From positions 1-63,543 of the IMG/VR virus record IMGVR_UViG_3300043331_000481: DNA of 63,543 nucleotides; one strand, 5' to 3'. Position numbers and translations under genes: made by a program. Below the pieces are notes generated by a model. The model was not told the origin of the DNA, made no database searches, and saw only the letters and a program-made list of their open reading frames with translations. This DNA is from a virus. This document shows, one piece after another, positions 7,616 through 13,858 of the stretch. Position 1 is the first letter of the stretch. Each line of letters begins with the position of its first letter.

Positions 7616-7924
7616 CTACACCTCCCTCCCCTGGTACTTCACTCCGCAGCTCTCCGTGATGGCCTTCGCCGTCTCGAAATCGCCTTCGCGTTCGGCGCGC
7701 ATGGCCTGGTCGAAGCGGCCGCCGACTTCGGCGAAGAACCGGTCAGTCAGCTCAGCGAACCCGCGCTCACCGGATGCGCACTCGCACCAGCTCTCGGCGC
7801 CGTCGTCGATGCCGGTGCCGTGGCAGACGAGACATGCTTGGTCGGCTGGTTGCTCGACGTAGCCGCATTCGTTGCAGAAGAGCTCGCCGTCTTCCCAGAT
7901 GACATGGTGGCGGGGGCAGGTCAT
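7616..7924 (-). CDS. Zinc-ribbon hypothetical protein
   Basis: This 102-residue protein starts MTCPRHHVIWEDGELFCNEC. Cysteine pairs at CNEC (17-20), CLVC (31-34) and CEC (47-49) suggest one or two zinc ribbons at the N terminus, followed by a helical tail. Nucleic-acid or protein binding is likely, but the partner is unknown. The start overlaps the preceding stop at 7921. Confidence 0.7.
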   Translation of the reverse strand: MTCPRHHVIWEDGELFCNECGYVEQPADQACLVCHGTGIDDGAESWCECASGERGFAELTDRFFAEVGGRFDQAMRAEREGDFETAKAITESCGVKYQGREV

Positions 7925-8148
7925 GGCGTCTCCCCAGGCCAAAGCGTGTCCGGCCGCGGATACTGGTCGTAGCCAGGGCACTCGTCGGTGCAGAGGTAGG
8001 AGCCGGGAGCAGCGTCGCGACCGAGCGGCTTCTTTTGCCGATGGCACACGTCGCAGCCAATGACCTTGCCGGCGCGAGGTGATGACGAGTCGGCGAGCGA
8101 CTGCTTCAGCGCCTCGAACAGGTCGACGACCTTGGCTCCGGTGCTCAC
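7921..8148 (-). CDS. Small cysteine-containing protein
   Basis: This 75-residue protein starts at GTG 8148, which overlaps the previous stop. It contains CDVCHRQKKP and a later CTDEC, so a single zinc site is plausible. The N-terminal 25 residues form a helix (VVDLFEALKQSL). No family is recognised. Confidence 0.65.
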   Translation of the reverse strand: MSTGAKVVDLFEALKQSLADSSSPRAGKVIGCDVCHRQKKPLGRDAAPGSYLCTDECPGYDQYPRPDTLWPGETP

Positions 8149-8426
8149 GGCTGGACCTCCGGCACGGGCATCCAGTGGGTGACGCGGGAGAGGTCGATGG
8201 GGAAATTCGGCACCCTTGCGTAGAGCACCCAGACCCCGCCAGACGTCCGGCGAAGTTGCTCCCAAAGTTCACCTCCGTCGAAACTGACGAGGCATTTGCC
8301 AGCATCCTCCGGCAGGTCGTTCCCCTTGCGCGGGAGGAGGCGCGCCATGTCTGCGTACCGAACGAACGAGCCGTTTGGGTGGACGCAGAATGCGTCCTCA
8401 TCGGCCAGGATGTGCCAGCGGTTCAC
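8145..8426 (-). CDS. Hypothetical early protein
   Basis: This 93-residue protein starts at GTG 8426 (VNRWHILADEDAF). It is mixed alpha/beta and has no recognisable motif. It is coupled to both neighbours by GTGA-type overlaps. Confidence 0.65.
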   Translation of the reverse strand: MNRWHILADEDAFCVHPNGSFVRYADMARLLPRKGNDLPEDAGKCLVSFDGGELWEQLRRTSGGVWVLYARVPNFPIDLSRVTHWMPVPEVQP

Positions 8427-8644
8427 GATGCTGCCTCCGTGGCGACGGTGCGCCCCTTGTCGGTGATGGCGACCCGTGTGTAACCAAACGGGTATTCGAC
8501 CGGGCCCACCTCGACGAGGCCCTTGCGGTCCAGATAGCGGTAGACCTCGTGATCTCGCCGTGACGGGTGGCAAAAGAACGCCCCATCGGCACTGAGCTTG
8601 GCGAGACCACAGAGGGCCTTGCGCGCATCTTCTCGTAGGCGCAT
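8423..8644 (-). CDS. Winged-helix-like small protein
   Basis: This 73-residue protein has the run DHEVYRYLDRKGLVEVG followed by YTRVAITDKGRTVA. That resembles recognition helix plus wing of a winged-helix DNA-binding domain ('x-x-L-x-x-K-G-L-V... ITxKG'). It may be a small transcription regulator of the left arm. The assignment rests on pattern only. Confidence 0.6.
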   Translation of the reverse strand: MRLREDARKALCGLAKLSADGAFFCHPSRRDHEVYRYLDRKGLVEVGPVEYPFGYTRVAITDKGRTVATEAAS

Positions 8645-8934
8645 CACGCCACCCTCGCCTTCAGCAACCGCCCCAGTTCCTCGACGAGTTCCACGTCCGT
8701 CCGTCCGGCGCGGTGCTCTTCCGCGTAGGCGTCGCTCAGGCCGTCCATAGCGGCGATCGCCCCGCGCCAAGCGGCCGCCGTTGCGTCGCTCTTGGGCAGC
8801 TTGGCGATGATGCTCCGCGCCTGCTCGATGGCGGCGCGCTCGGGTCCGATGAGCTGGACCACCGGGTCGGAGTCAGGACCCGAGTGCGAGGGGAATCGGC
8901 AGTCGTGGCTGCCGCAACGGGGACAGCGGGCCAT
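8644..8934 (-). CDS. Small protein with N-terminal zinc motif
   Basis: This 96-residue protein starts MARCPRCGSHDCRFPSHSG. The C-x2-C-x4-C...H cluster at residues 4-17 should bind zinc. The rest is helical (AIEQARSIIAKL). Start and stop each share a base with the neighbouring genes. The function is unknown. Confidence 0.65.
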   Translation of the reverse strand: MARCPRCGSHDCRFPSHSGPDSDPVVQLIGPERAAIEQARSIIAKLPKSDATAAAWRGAIAAMDGLSDAYAEEHRAGRTDVELVEELGRLLKARVA

Positions 8935-9173
8935 CAGTGCCACCTCCGGCTTTCCGCCAGGCGCTCGCTCTGGCTCATCTCGGCGTAGCGACCGAGCTGG
9001 CACTGGCGCCGATCGCGTCGGGTGCGCCGAGCCCAGTCGAGGCAGGCCGTCTCGAAGGGGGTGAACGGGCCGAGCGGGATCTGCAGGCTTCGCTCGCGCA
9101 GGACGCAGCGGGCCAGGTGCAGGCCCCGGCAGAACTCGGACACGTTGCGGTCGGTGGCGATACGCGGGCTCAC
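8934..9173 (-). CDS. Small cysteine- and arginine-rich protein
   Basis: This 79-residue protein starts at GTG 9173. Cysteines in EFCRGLHLARC and later ETACLDWARRTRRDRRQC are spaced in a way that could bind a metal, and the arginine-rich helix suggests nucleic-acid contact. I recognise no family with confidence. It overlaps both neighbours. Confidence 0.6.
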   Translation of the reverse strand: MSPRIATDRNVSEFCRGLHLARCVLRERSLQIPLGPFTPFETACLDWARRTRRDRRQCQLGRYAEMSQSERLAESRRWH

Positions 9174-9355
9174 GACGCGGCTCCCTTCTCGCGCCACGAC
9201 ACGACGGACTCGGGGTCGACGGGCTTCTGGTCGTCGGCGAAGTTCCAGCCGAAGGCGTTGTCCAGCTGCGTGAACTCGACGTCCCGCCAGACCTCGGCGT
9301 CGTCCACGAGGACAAGGACCTGGCAGTCCCGGGGCGGAAGGTAGTGGTCGCTCAT
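9170..9355 (-). CDS. Small acidic hypothetical protein
   Basis: This 61-residue protein starts MSDHYLPPRDCQVLVLVDD; the ATG at 9355 overlaps the upstream stop at 9352. It is acidic and rich in valine and tryptophan. No domain is visible. Confidence 0.65.
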   Translation of the reverse strand: MSDHYLPPRDCQVLVLVDDAEVWRDVEFTQLDNAFGWNFADDQKPVDPESVVSWREKGAAS

Positions 9356-9534
9356 CGGGCGCGACCTCCGGCAAGGCGGAGCACGGAACGGGTGGACGCG
9401 AGACAACGGGCCGGGCCCGGGCCAGGCAAAGAGTCCTTGCGGCCGGCAGTCGACGGTGGTTGATCAGTCAGTCCGGGCGCTGGGGAGCGCTTGGGCGGGG
9501 CGAGTTCGAAGATGAGGGCTAGGCGGATGACCAC
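9352..9534 (-). CDS. First gene of the leftward operon, hypothetical
   Basis: This 60-residue protein begins at GTG 9534, chosen because GGAGG lies 6 bases upstream. A longer ATG start at 9588 would lie inside the operator and upstream of the predicted transcript start. The N terminus is hydrophobic (VVIRLALIFELAPP) and the rest is proline- and arginine-rich. It is the first cistron behind the predicted P_L promoter. The function is unknown. Confidence 0.55.
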   Translation of the reverse strand: MVIRLALIFELAPPKRSPAPGLTDQPPSTAGRKDSLPGPGPARCLASTRSVLRLAGGRAR

Positions 9535-9552
9535 TGGGAACCTCCAGCCAGA

Positions 9553-9582
9553 TTCATAGCTTGAACCTTCAAAGGTTTGCAA
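9553..9582 (-). promoter_or_regulatory. Predicted leftward early promoter P_L
   Basis: On the minus strand, TTGCAA (9582-9577) and TATGAA (9558-9553) are spaced by 18 bases and fit a sigma70-type -35/-10 pair. The predicted start near 9546 lies just upstream of the GGAGG/GTG of the first leftward gene. Both operator palindromes overlap the promoter. Confidence 0.6.
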
Positions 9583-9588
9583 CTTCAA
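9561..9588. promoter_or_regulatory. Left operator pair (O_L)
   Basis: Two 12-bp palindrome-like sites, TTGAACCTTCAA (9561-9572) and TTGCAACTTCAA (9577-9588), start 16 bp apart. The same consensus, TTGAA-NN-TTCAA, and the same 16-bp spacing recur at 10177-10204 on the other side of the repressor gene. The sites cover the spacer and -35 of P_L, so repressor binding would block leftward transcription. Confidence 0.75.
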
Positions 9589-9616
9589 ATATTGAGCTAA
9601 TTCGTAAGGAGTTGAA

Positions 9617-9967
9617 ATGGCTAACGAAAAAACTTCGTGCCCGCTGCTCGTTCGGCTCTCCCGGGCCGGCAGGGCCTGGTCTGGCGCGCTCTTCGCCGGG
9701 CGAAATGAGGTCTGCGTCTTTCGGGGGACGAAGGGCTTCGTCCTCGGGCAGCTTCGTGGACTAGGCCTTCTTCAGTGCCTGAGCGACCCCACTCTCGACC
9801 CCATCTCGAACAGCGTCGCGGATGGTCTCAGCAGTGATTACTGGAGCGTCGATGGCCAGCATGTCACCGTGCCCCGTGAGCAGCCATCCAGCGTTCACTT
9901 CGAGGGCGTTGGCGATGCGGATCACGAGCGCGGCTTGCACTCCTCCGACACGTTGGTTGTCGAGTAG
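9617..9967 (+). CDS. Doubtful small ORF convergent with the repressor
   Basis: An ATG at 9617 is preceded by a very good AAGGAG at 7 bases and opens a 116-codon frame (MANEKTSCPLLVRLS). Only its first 48 codons lie outside the repressor gene. The rest runs antisense through it and across a hairpin at 9726-9743. The codon content does not look convincing after residue 50. It could encode a short regulatory protein or be a chance frame. Confidence 0.3.
   Translation: MANEKTSCPLLVRLSRAGRAWSGALFAGRNEVCVFRGTKGFVLGQLRGLGLLQCLSDPTLDPISNSVADGLSSDYWSVDGQHVTVPREQPSSVHFEGVGDADHERGLHSSDTLVVE
9726..9743 (-). terminator. Hairpin just downstream of the repressor gene
   Basis: A perfect 7-bp stem GGACGAA/TTCGTCC with a 4-base loop lies 18 bases beyond the repressor stop on the minus strand. 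It lacks a T-run, so it could weakly terminate or stabilise the repressor transcript before it reaches O_L. Confidence 0.35.
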
Positions 9968-10126
9968 GGCCGACAGGTGACCTGGCGACATCTTGGCTTT
10001 CTTTGCCAGGCGTGACTTCCCGCCGCGCTCGCCGAATCCCTTGGCCTTCATCGCCTTGGTTAGGCGCTCTGGAAGCTTGAGGAGAATCCGCGGTGGCGGT
10101 TGACGGTCCTGGGTGCCGGTGGCCAT
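9761..10126 (-). CDS. CI-like repressor (helix-turn-helix, no peptidase domain)
   Basis: This 121-residue protein has a helix-turn-helix at about residues 36-60 (KSRLAKKAKMSPGHLSALLDNQRVGG, read as turn and recognition helix around SPGHLSALL). A short C-terminal part follows (WLLTGHGDML, then a helical tail), probably for dimerisation. It lies leftward between two matching operator pairs, exactly as lambda cI does. There is no S24 autocleavage domain, so RecA-driven cleavage is unlikely. ATG 10126 is used; a GTG at 10156 adds ten residues and cannot be excluded. Confidence 0.85.
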   Translation of the reverse strand: MATGTQDRQPPPRILLKLPERLTKAMKAKGFGERGGKSRLAKKAKMSPGHLSALLDNQRVGGVQAALVIRIANALEVNAGWLLTGHGDMLAIDAPVITAETIRDAVRDGVESGVAQALKKA

Positions 10127-10176
10127 TGCCGCCAATCTTTTCAACGATTCCGTCACGTTGCCACCGGCTGCAAAGT

Positions 10177-10204
10177 TTGAACTTGCAGAGGTTTGAAGTT
10201 TCAA
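10177..10204. promoter_or_regulatory. Right operator pair (O_R)
   Basis: TTGAACTTGCAG (10177-10188) and TTGAAGTTTCAA (10193-10204) start 16 bp apart and share the TTGAA-NN-TTCAA consensus with O_L. They cover the predicted -35 and spacer of P_R and lie between the divergent repressor and cro-like genes. Confidence 0.75.
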
Positions 10205-10212
10205 GGTATGTC
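10183..10212 (+). promoter_or_regulatory. Predicted rightward early promoter P_R
   Basis: TTGCAG (10183-10188), an 18-base spacer and TATGTC (10207-10212) mirror the P_L arrangement (TTGCAA, 18, TATGAA). The expected start near 10219 is only a few bases before ATG 10223 of the cro-like gene. Confidence 0.5.
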
Positions 10213-10222
10213 CTGGATCGCT

Positions 10223-10453
10223 ATGGCGCCGACGAACGCAGGACAGAAGCTCCTCCAGGAACTCACGGCCGAGTACGGCGCGGGGGCGAAGGCTGCCGCC
10301 AAGGCTGGAGTGAAGCAGAACCAGATTTCCCAGTGGTGCAGCGGCGACATTCTGCCGTCGTACGCCAATCGGAAGAAACTCGAGGAACTCGGGATCCCGG
10401 CTGAGTCCTGGGACGTGAAGCTGGGCGGTCCGGCTGCGGAGCCAGCCGCATGA
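10223..10453 (+). CDS. Cro-like regulator
   Basis: This 76-residue protein contains a helix-turn-helix of Cro/YdaS type: AKAAAKAGVKQNQISQWCSG at about residues 22-41, then ILPSYANRKKLEELGIP. It is the first gene of the rightward operon and divergent from the repressor, so it probably represses the repressor promoter during lytic growth. An upstream ATG at 10208 overlaps the predicted -10 element, so the ATG at 10223 is preferred. The 3' end overlaps the antirepressor start by 4 bases. Confidence 0.8.
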   Translation: MAPTNAGQKLLQELTAEYGAGAKAAAKAGVKQNQISQWCSGDILPSYANRKKLEELGIPAESWDVKLGGPAAEPAA

Positions 10454-11196
10454 CCACCCTCGCCCCGCTCGAGCGCGTCTTCGGCGACCATCGGGTGCGC
10501 ATCGTCCTTCGTGACGGCGAGCCATGGTTCGTTGCCGCCGACGTCTGCCGCGTGCTCGGCTACGCCAACGGCAGGGCGGCGCTGGCTCAGCACTGCAAGG
10601 GGGTCGCAAAGCACGACACCCTCACAGAGGGCGGGGTTCAGGCGGTTTCCGTCATTCCCGAGCGCGACGTGTACCGGCTGGTGATGCGGTCCAACCTGCC
10701 CGGAGCCGAGCGGTTCGAGGAATGGGTCGTCGACGAGGTACTGCCCAGCATCCGCAAGACCGGCAGCTACGGCCAATCCGACCACATCGCCCTCCTGAAC
10801 GACCCGGCCGCGCTCCGCGGTCTCCTGAACGACTACGCAGGACGGGTCCTGGAACTCCAGGCAGCAAACGCCGAACTCGCCCCCAAGGCCGAAGTCTACG
10901 ACCGCATCGTCGACAACACCGGCACGCTCGGCTTTCGCGAGGCGGCCAAGGTCATCCACAGCGCCACTGGCGTCAGCGAACCCGAGTTCCGGCTCTTCCT
11001 CTTGAGCCGCGGATGGATCCAGCGTCTCGGCGGACGACTCGCGCCAGCGCACTACGGCCAGGCGCAAGGGTACGTCACGACGCGCGAGCGCGAAGTGGCG
11101 ACGCAAGACGGGGTGGCGCTCGTGGTCCCGGAGCTGCGCATCACCCAGCGCGGGATCGCTCGCGCGACCAAGGCTCTGCTGAAGGAGTCGGCGTAA
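10450..11196 (+). CDS. Bro-N/KilAC phage antirepressor
   Basis: This 248-residue protein has an N-terminal Bro-N domain (RIVLRDGEPWFVAADVCRVL at residues 16-35, VIPERDVYRLVMRSN, FEEWVVDEVLPSIRKTG) and a C-terminal KilAC-type domain (AEVYDRIVD, REAAKVI, FLLSRGWI, ITQRGIARATKAL). Such proteins inactivate repressors or bind DNA themselves. The neighbouring repressor lacks an autocleavage domain, so this is a good candidate for the induction switch. Confidence 0.9.
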   Translation: MTTLAPLERVFGDHRVRIVLRDGEPWFVAADVCRVLGYANGRAALAQHCKGVAKHDTLTEGGVQAVSVIPERDVYRLVMRSNLPGAERFEEWVVDEVLPSIRKTGSYGQSDHIALLNDPAALRGLLNDYAGRVLELQAANAELAPKAEVYDRIVDNTGTLGFREAAKVIHSATGVSEPEFRLFLLSRGWIQRLGGRLAPAHYGQAQGYVTTREREVATQDGVALVVPELRITQRGIARATKALLKESA

Positions 11197-11199
11197 GCC

Positions 11200-11505
11200 A
11201 TGCCCTCCCCCACCCAAGTCCAGGTCGGCCAGCTCTGGCGCAGTCTCGGCAGCGTCTGGCGCGTCGTCGGCGTCGATCCCACCAAGGTCGACCCATACGA
11301 GCGCGTCGTCCTTGAGATCCACGAGTCGAGCCGCGAGCGCGACATGCACATCGCCGGCCTCCTTGAGGTGGAGCGCTCGATGGCGCAGCTGGCCACTGGC
11401 GACTTCGCCTACCCCCCGCTGACGCCCGAGAGCTTCGACCGCATGACCGTCGAGTTGCCATGGTTCGCGCAGCCGATGCGGAAGCTCGTTGGGGAGGCGG
11501 CGTAG
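11200..11505 (+). CDS. Hypothetical early protein
   Basis: This 101-residue protein starts MPSPTQVQVGQLWRSLGSVWRV. The N-terminal half looks like a small beta barrel (VGQLWRS, WRVVGVD, VVLEIHES). No family is assigned. It directly follows the antirepressor and abuts the HNH/AP2-like gene. Confidence 0.65.
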   Translation: MPSPTQVQVGQLWRSLGSVWRVVGVDPTKVDPYERVVLEIHESSRERDMHIAGLLEVERSMAQLATGDFAYPPLTPESFDRMTVELPWFAQPMRKLVGEAA

Positions 11506-12147
11506 ATGGCCACGCGCATTCCCGCGGAAGAGCGAATCGGGCAAACGTTCGGCCTGCTGACCATCATGGCGATTGACGGTCACGATCGGCAGGGGCGCGC
11601 CTACGCGATGGCGAGCTGCGCCTGCGGTGGGAGACGCCGGGCGCTCCTGTGCAACATCATGGATCGCCGGTCGAGCTGCGGGTGCGCAGCGGTTGCGCAT
11701 CGCCAGGCTAGCGGACGCGCGAGGCGGCGGGGCCCTGAGTACCGGTGCTGGCTCGGAATGAAGGAGCGCTGCACGAATACTGCCTTTAAGAACTACGGCG
11801 GGCGCGGCATCAGTGTTTGCCAGCGGTGGGCGGATAGCTTCGAAGTCTTCATTTCCGACATGGGCCCACGACCGAGCCCAAAGCACAGCATCGATCGCAT
11901 CGACAACGACGGCAACTACGAGCCGGGGAATTGTCGGTGGGCGACAAACCTGGAACAGGCTCGCAACAGGAGAACCAACCGCGTCATCACACTGGACGGC
12001 GAGTCGCTTTGCCTTGTGGACTGGGCCAAGCGAACCGGCGTCGACCACAGGACCATCAGTGAGCGACTGCGCAAGGGATGGGATGAGCGACGCGCCGTCC
12101 TTACGCCGGCGCGTCCGCACGTTCCGTACAACTGGAGGGCAGCGTGA
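11506..12147 (+). CDS. HNH/AP2-like endonuclease-type protein
   Basis: This 213-residue protein has an N-terminal zinc region (SCACGG, SCGCAA) and a core YRCWLGMKERCTN followed by YGGRGISVCQRW, then SIDRIDNDGNYEPGNCRWAT. That core is typical of phage HNH/AP2-type proteins related to homing endonucleases. A basic helix-turn-helix-like tail follows (LVDWAKRTGVDHRTISERL). It may be a free-standing homing nuclease or a DNA-binding regulator. It sits exactly in line with its neighbours. Confidence 0.8.
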   Translation: MATRIPAEERIGQTFGLLTIMAIDGHDRQGRAYAMASCACGGRRRALLCNIMDRRSSCGCAAVAHRQASGRARRRGPEYRCWLGMKERCTNTAFKNYGGRGISVCQRWADSFEVFISDMGPRPSPKHSIDRIDNDGNYEPGNCRWATNLEQARNRRTNRVITLDGESLCLVDWAKRTGVDHRTISERLRKGWDERRAVLTPARPHVPYNWRAA

Positions 12148-12455
12148 TTTCCTCTGATCCTCCGCCAAATTCGAGCGCGCCATCTTCTCTCGGGCTCCGG
12201 TCGGTCGTTCATGCAGACCAACCTGCGACCGCCCCGTCAGTAGCGAAAGCCCGTCGCGCTCACCGCACGGCTGCGCAGTGCCTCAAGGAGTCGCGCGAGA
12301 AGCTCGGCTGGACCATTGGGCGCGCTGCCACGAACTATGGCGTAACCGCCGCGTCGTGGTCTGCGTGGGAGAAGGGCAGCAAGGCCGACGGTGACGCCGT
12401 CGCTTGGATCCTCGACATCGCGCGCGACTTCGTGGCGAGCAAGGGGGCCGCGTGA
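12144..12455 (+). CDS. XRE-like helix-turn-helix protein
   Basis: This 103-residue protein starts at GTG 12144. Its C-terminal half (CLKESREKLGWTIGRAATNYGVTAASWSAWEKGSK, read in parts) matches an XRE helix-turn-helix, with GVTAASWSAWE as recognition region. The N-terminal 35 residues are serine/proline-rich and probably disordered. It is likely a second early regulator. Confidence 0.7.
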   Translation: MISSDPPPNSSAPSSLGLRSVVHADQPATAPSVAKARRAHRTAAQCLKESREKLGWTIGRAATNYGVTAASWSAWEKGSKADGDAVAWILDIARDFVASKGAA

Positions 12456-12709
12456 GACTCAGCGATCTGCCCACTACCTCCCGCGAGGCATTCGATCAAG
12501 CGCTACGCCTGGAGCTCCACTCGAGGCACGGCTTGCCGCCGCGCGAGGGACATCCGCCCAGCGCTGTCGAGGCCAAGCTATTCCGCGCACTCGGGGCCTG
12601 GTTGGCCAAGCGTGAGACGGCGCAGTTCGAGGCGATCGCCTCCGCCCAAGAGCGCCGGGCTCGCGCCCACTGTGCGCAATTTGAGACAGCCAGCGCTGAG
12701 ACGTGGTGA
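12452..12709 (+). CDS. Hypothetical helical protein
   Basis: This 85-residue protein starts at GTG 12452, overlapping the upstream stop. It is helical and charged (AKLFRALGAWLAKRETAQFEA). No domain is recognised. Confidence 0.6.
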   Translation: MRLSDLPTTSREAFDQALRLELHSRHGLPPREGHPPSAVEAKLFRALGAWLAKRETAQFEAIASAQERRARAHCAQFETASAETW

Positions 12710-12720
12710 AGGAGAATATG

Positions 12721-13302
12721 ATGCTTGTGAGAGTTTCCGAACCCAAAGGCTTCTTCGGCCTGCTCGTCGTCCTGGCAGTGCTGCTGTCTTGGGCGCTATC
12801 CGGCCTAGCCCACGGCTCCGGCTCCACCCTCGCCGCCCTGGAGCGCGTGCCGGTTCACACGTCGGACCGAGATGAACCGCAGGAGGACAGGCGCAAACGG
12901 CTGGCGGTCATCGCGGAGGCCATCGACTCGGCGACCGCGAACCTCGACGAGAGGGCTTGGCTCATCGTCACCGCCAAGCGCGAATCGGGGCTCGCCAAGC
13001 GCATCACCGAGGACCACGACTACTGCCGACTCGGACGCGGAGGCGCCTGTGACGGTGGTAGAGCATACGGCACGATCCAGCTCCACGGCGTGTCTCGCGA
13101 CCTGACCCAGGCGGAGCAGTTCGCCGAGGGCATTGCCCGCTTGCGACGCGGCGCCAACTACTGCCGAGCGCGTGGCTTCGATCATTGGCTTGGGGGGACG
13201 TCGCAGTACGCGACCGGGCGCACGGCAGAACGCGGCGGGTGCTCGTGGGTCGGTGCGAAAGAGCGCGTCCAGGACATGTGGAGAGTGAGGGCTGGACTGT
13301 GA
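12721..13302 (+). CDS. Lysozyme/transglycosylase-like enzyme with N-terminal membrane segment
   Basis: This 193-residue protein has a hydrophobic N-terminal segment at about residues 10-30 (FFGLLVVLAVLLSWALSGLA) that could be a signal peptide or a signal-anchor-release segment. A goose-lysozyme or transglycosylase-like core follows: ERAWLIVTAKRESGLAK with the likely catalytic Glu in ESG, GRAYGTIQLHG, and WLGGTSQYATGR. ATG 12721 is chosen because GGAG lies 6 bases upstream. It would cut glycan strands in the periplasm. Its place in the early operon, far from the amidase at 54.9 kb, is unusual. Confidence 0.75.
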   Translation: MLVRVSEPKGFFGLLVVLAVLLSWALSGLAHGSGSTLAALERVPVHTSDRDEPQEDRRKRLAVIAEAIDSATANLDERAWLIVTAKRESGLAKRITEDHDYCRLGRGGACDGGRAYGTIQLHGVSRDLTQAEQFAEGIARLRRGANYCRARGFDHWLGGTSQYATGRTAERGGCSWVGAKERVQDMWRVRAGL

Positions 13303-13655
13303 AGGCGCACCACCTCGTCTTCTTCGCTGCTCTTCTCACTGCTTGCGTGGGGTCTTTCGCGCTCGGCACCCACGTCGGCGAGCAAGGTGGCTACGACCAT
13401 GTGGCGCGCCATTGGCAGCCGATCGTTGCCGAGTGCCGCGCTGACCTGGAGAAGCTGAAGAACCCGACCGCTCCGAGCGCTGCCGACATGTGCAGGGATG
13501 CGCGTGCACTCATGCCGGGCAGTGGGAATACCTATCTCGACTCGCTCGATCGCTGCTGGAACTTCGAAATCCCAGGATTCGTCTGGTCGCGCGTGGATCT
13601 CCCGTACACGCCACCGGAGCCGGCTCCTCGTAGCATCAGGAAGGTCAGCCCATGA
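13299..13655 (+). CDS. Small secreted or lipoprotein-like protein
   Basis: This 118-residue protein starts at GTG 13299 directly after the transglycosylase-like gene. The N terminus VKAHHLVFFAALLTACVGS has a signal-like hydrophobic run ending in LTAC, a possible lipobox. The mature part has a few cysteines and a proline-rich end (PPEPAPRS). It could be a spanin-like lipoprotein paired with the upstream enzyme, but this is inferred from position and the lipobox only. Confidence 0.6.
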   Translation: MKAHHLVFFAALLTACVGSFALGTHVGEQGGYDHVARHWQPIVAECRADLEKLKNPTAPSAADMCRDARALMPGSGNTYLDSLDRCWNFEIPGFVWSRVDLPYTPPEPAPRSIRKVSP

Positions 13656-13858
13656 CCGGCCGCCTCCCCACCCTCACCGAGAGCCGCATCCTCGACCGCG
13701 CCTTCTCGGTGACGCGCGACCCCGACCGCTCGCGCATTGCTGCCTTCGCCAAGCGCGATGACGTCAGCCGCGGCGCGTATCTCGTGCTCGTGGGGCTCGC
13801 CAACATGAGCGACGCGGACTTTGCGGACTTGGACAAGATGACGAGGGAACTGCTGTGA
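13652..13858 (+). CDS. Small hypothetical protein
   Basis: This 68-residue protein starts MTGRLPTLTESRILDRAFS. It appears to be helical with an acidic end. It overlaps both neighbours by 4 bases. No function is recognised. Confidence 0.65.
   Translation: MTGRLPTLTESRILDRAFSVTRDPDRSRIAAFAKRDDVSRGAYLVLVGLANMSDADFADLDKMTRELL

Noticed and set aside
9617-9967. A firm regulatory gene opposite the repressor
   Set aside because: Although the ribosome-binding site is good, two thirds of the frame is antisense to the repressor and lacks protein character, so it is listed only as doubtful.
10201-12183. 660-codon open frame on the minus strand across cro, antirepressor and HNH genes
   Set aside because: It is a shadow of three well-supported plus-strand genes in GC-rich DNA; its composition is that of a reverse-complement frame and it shows no known domain.
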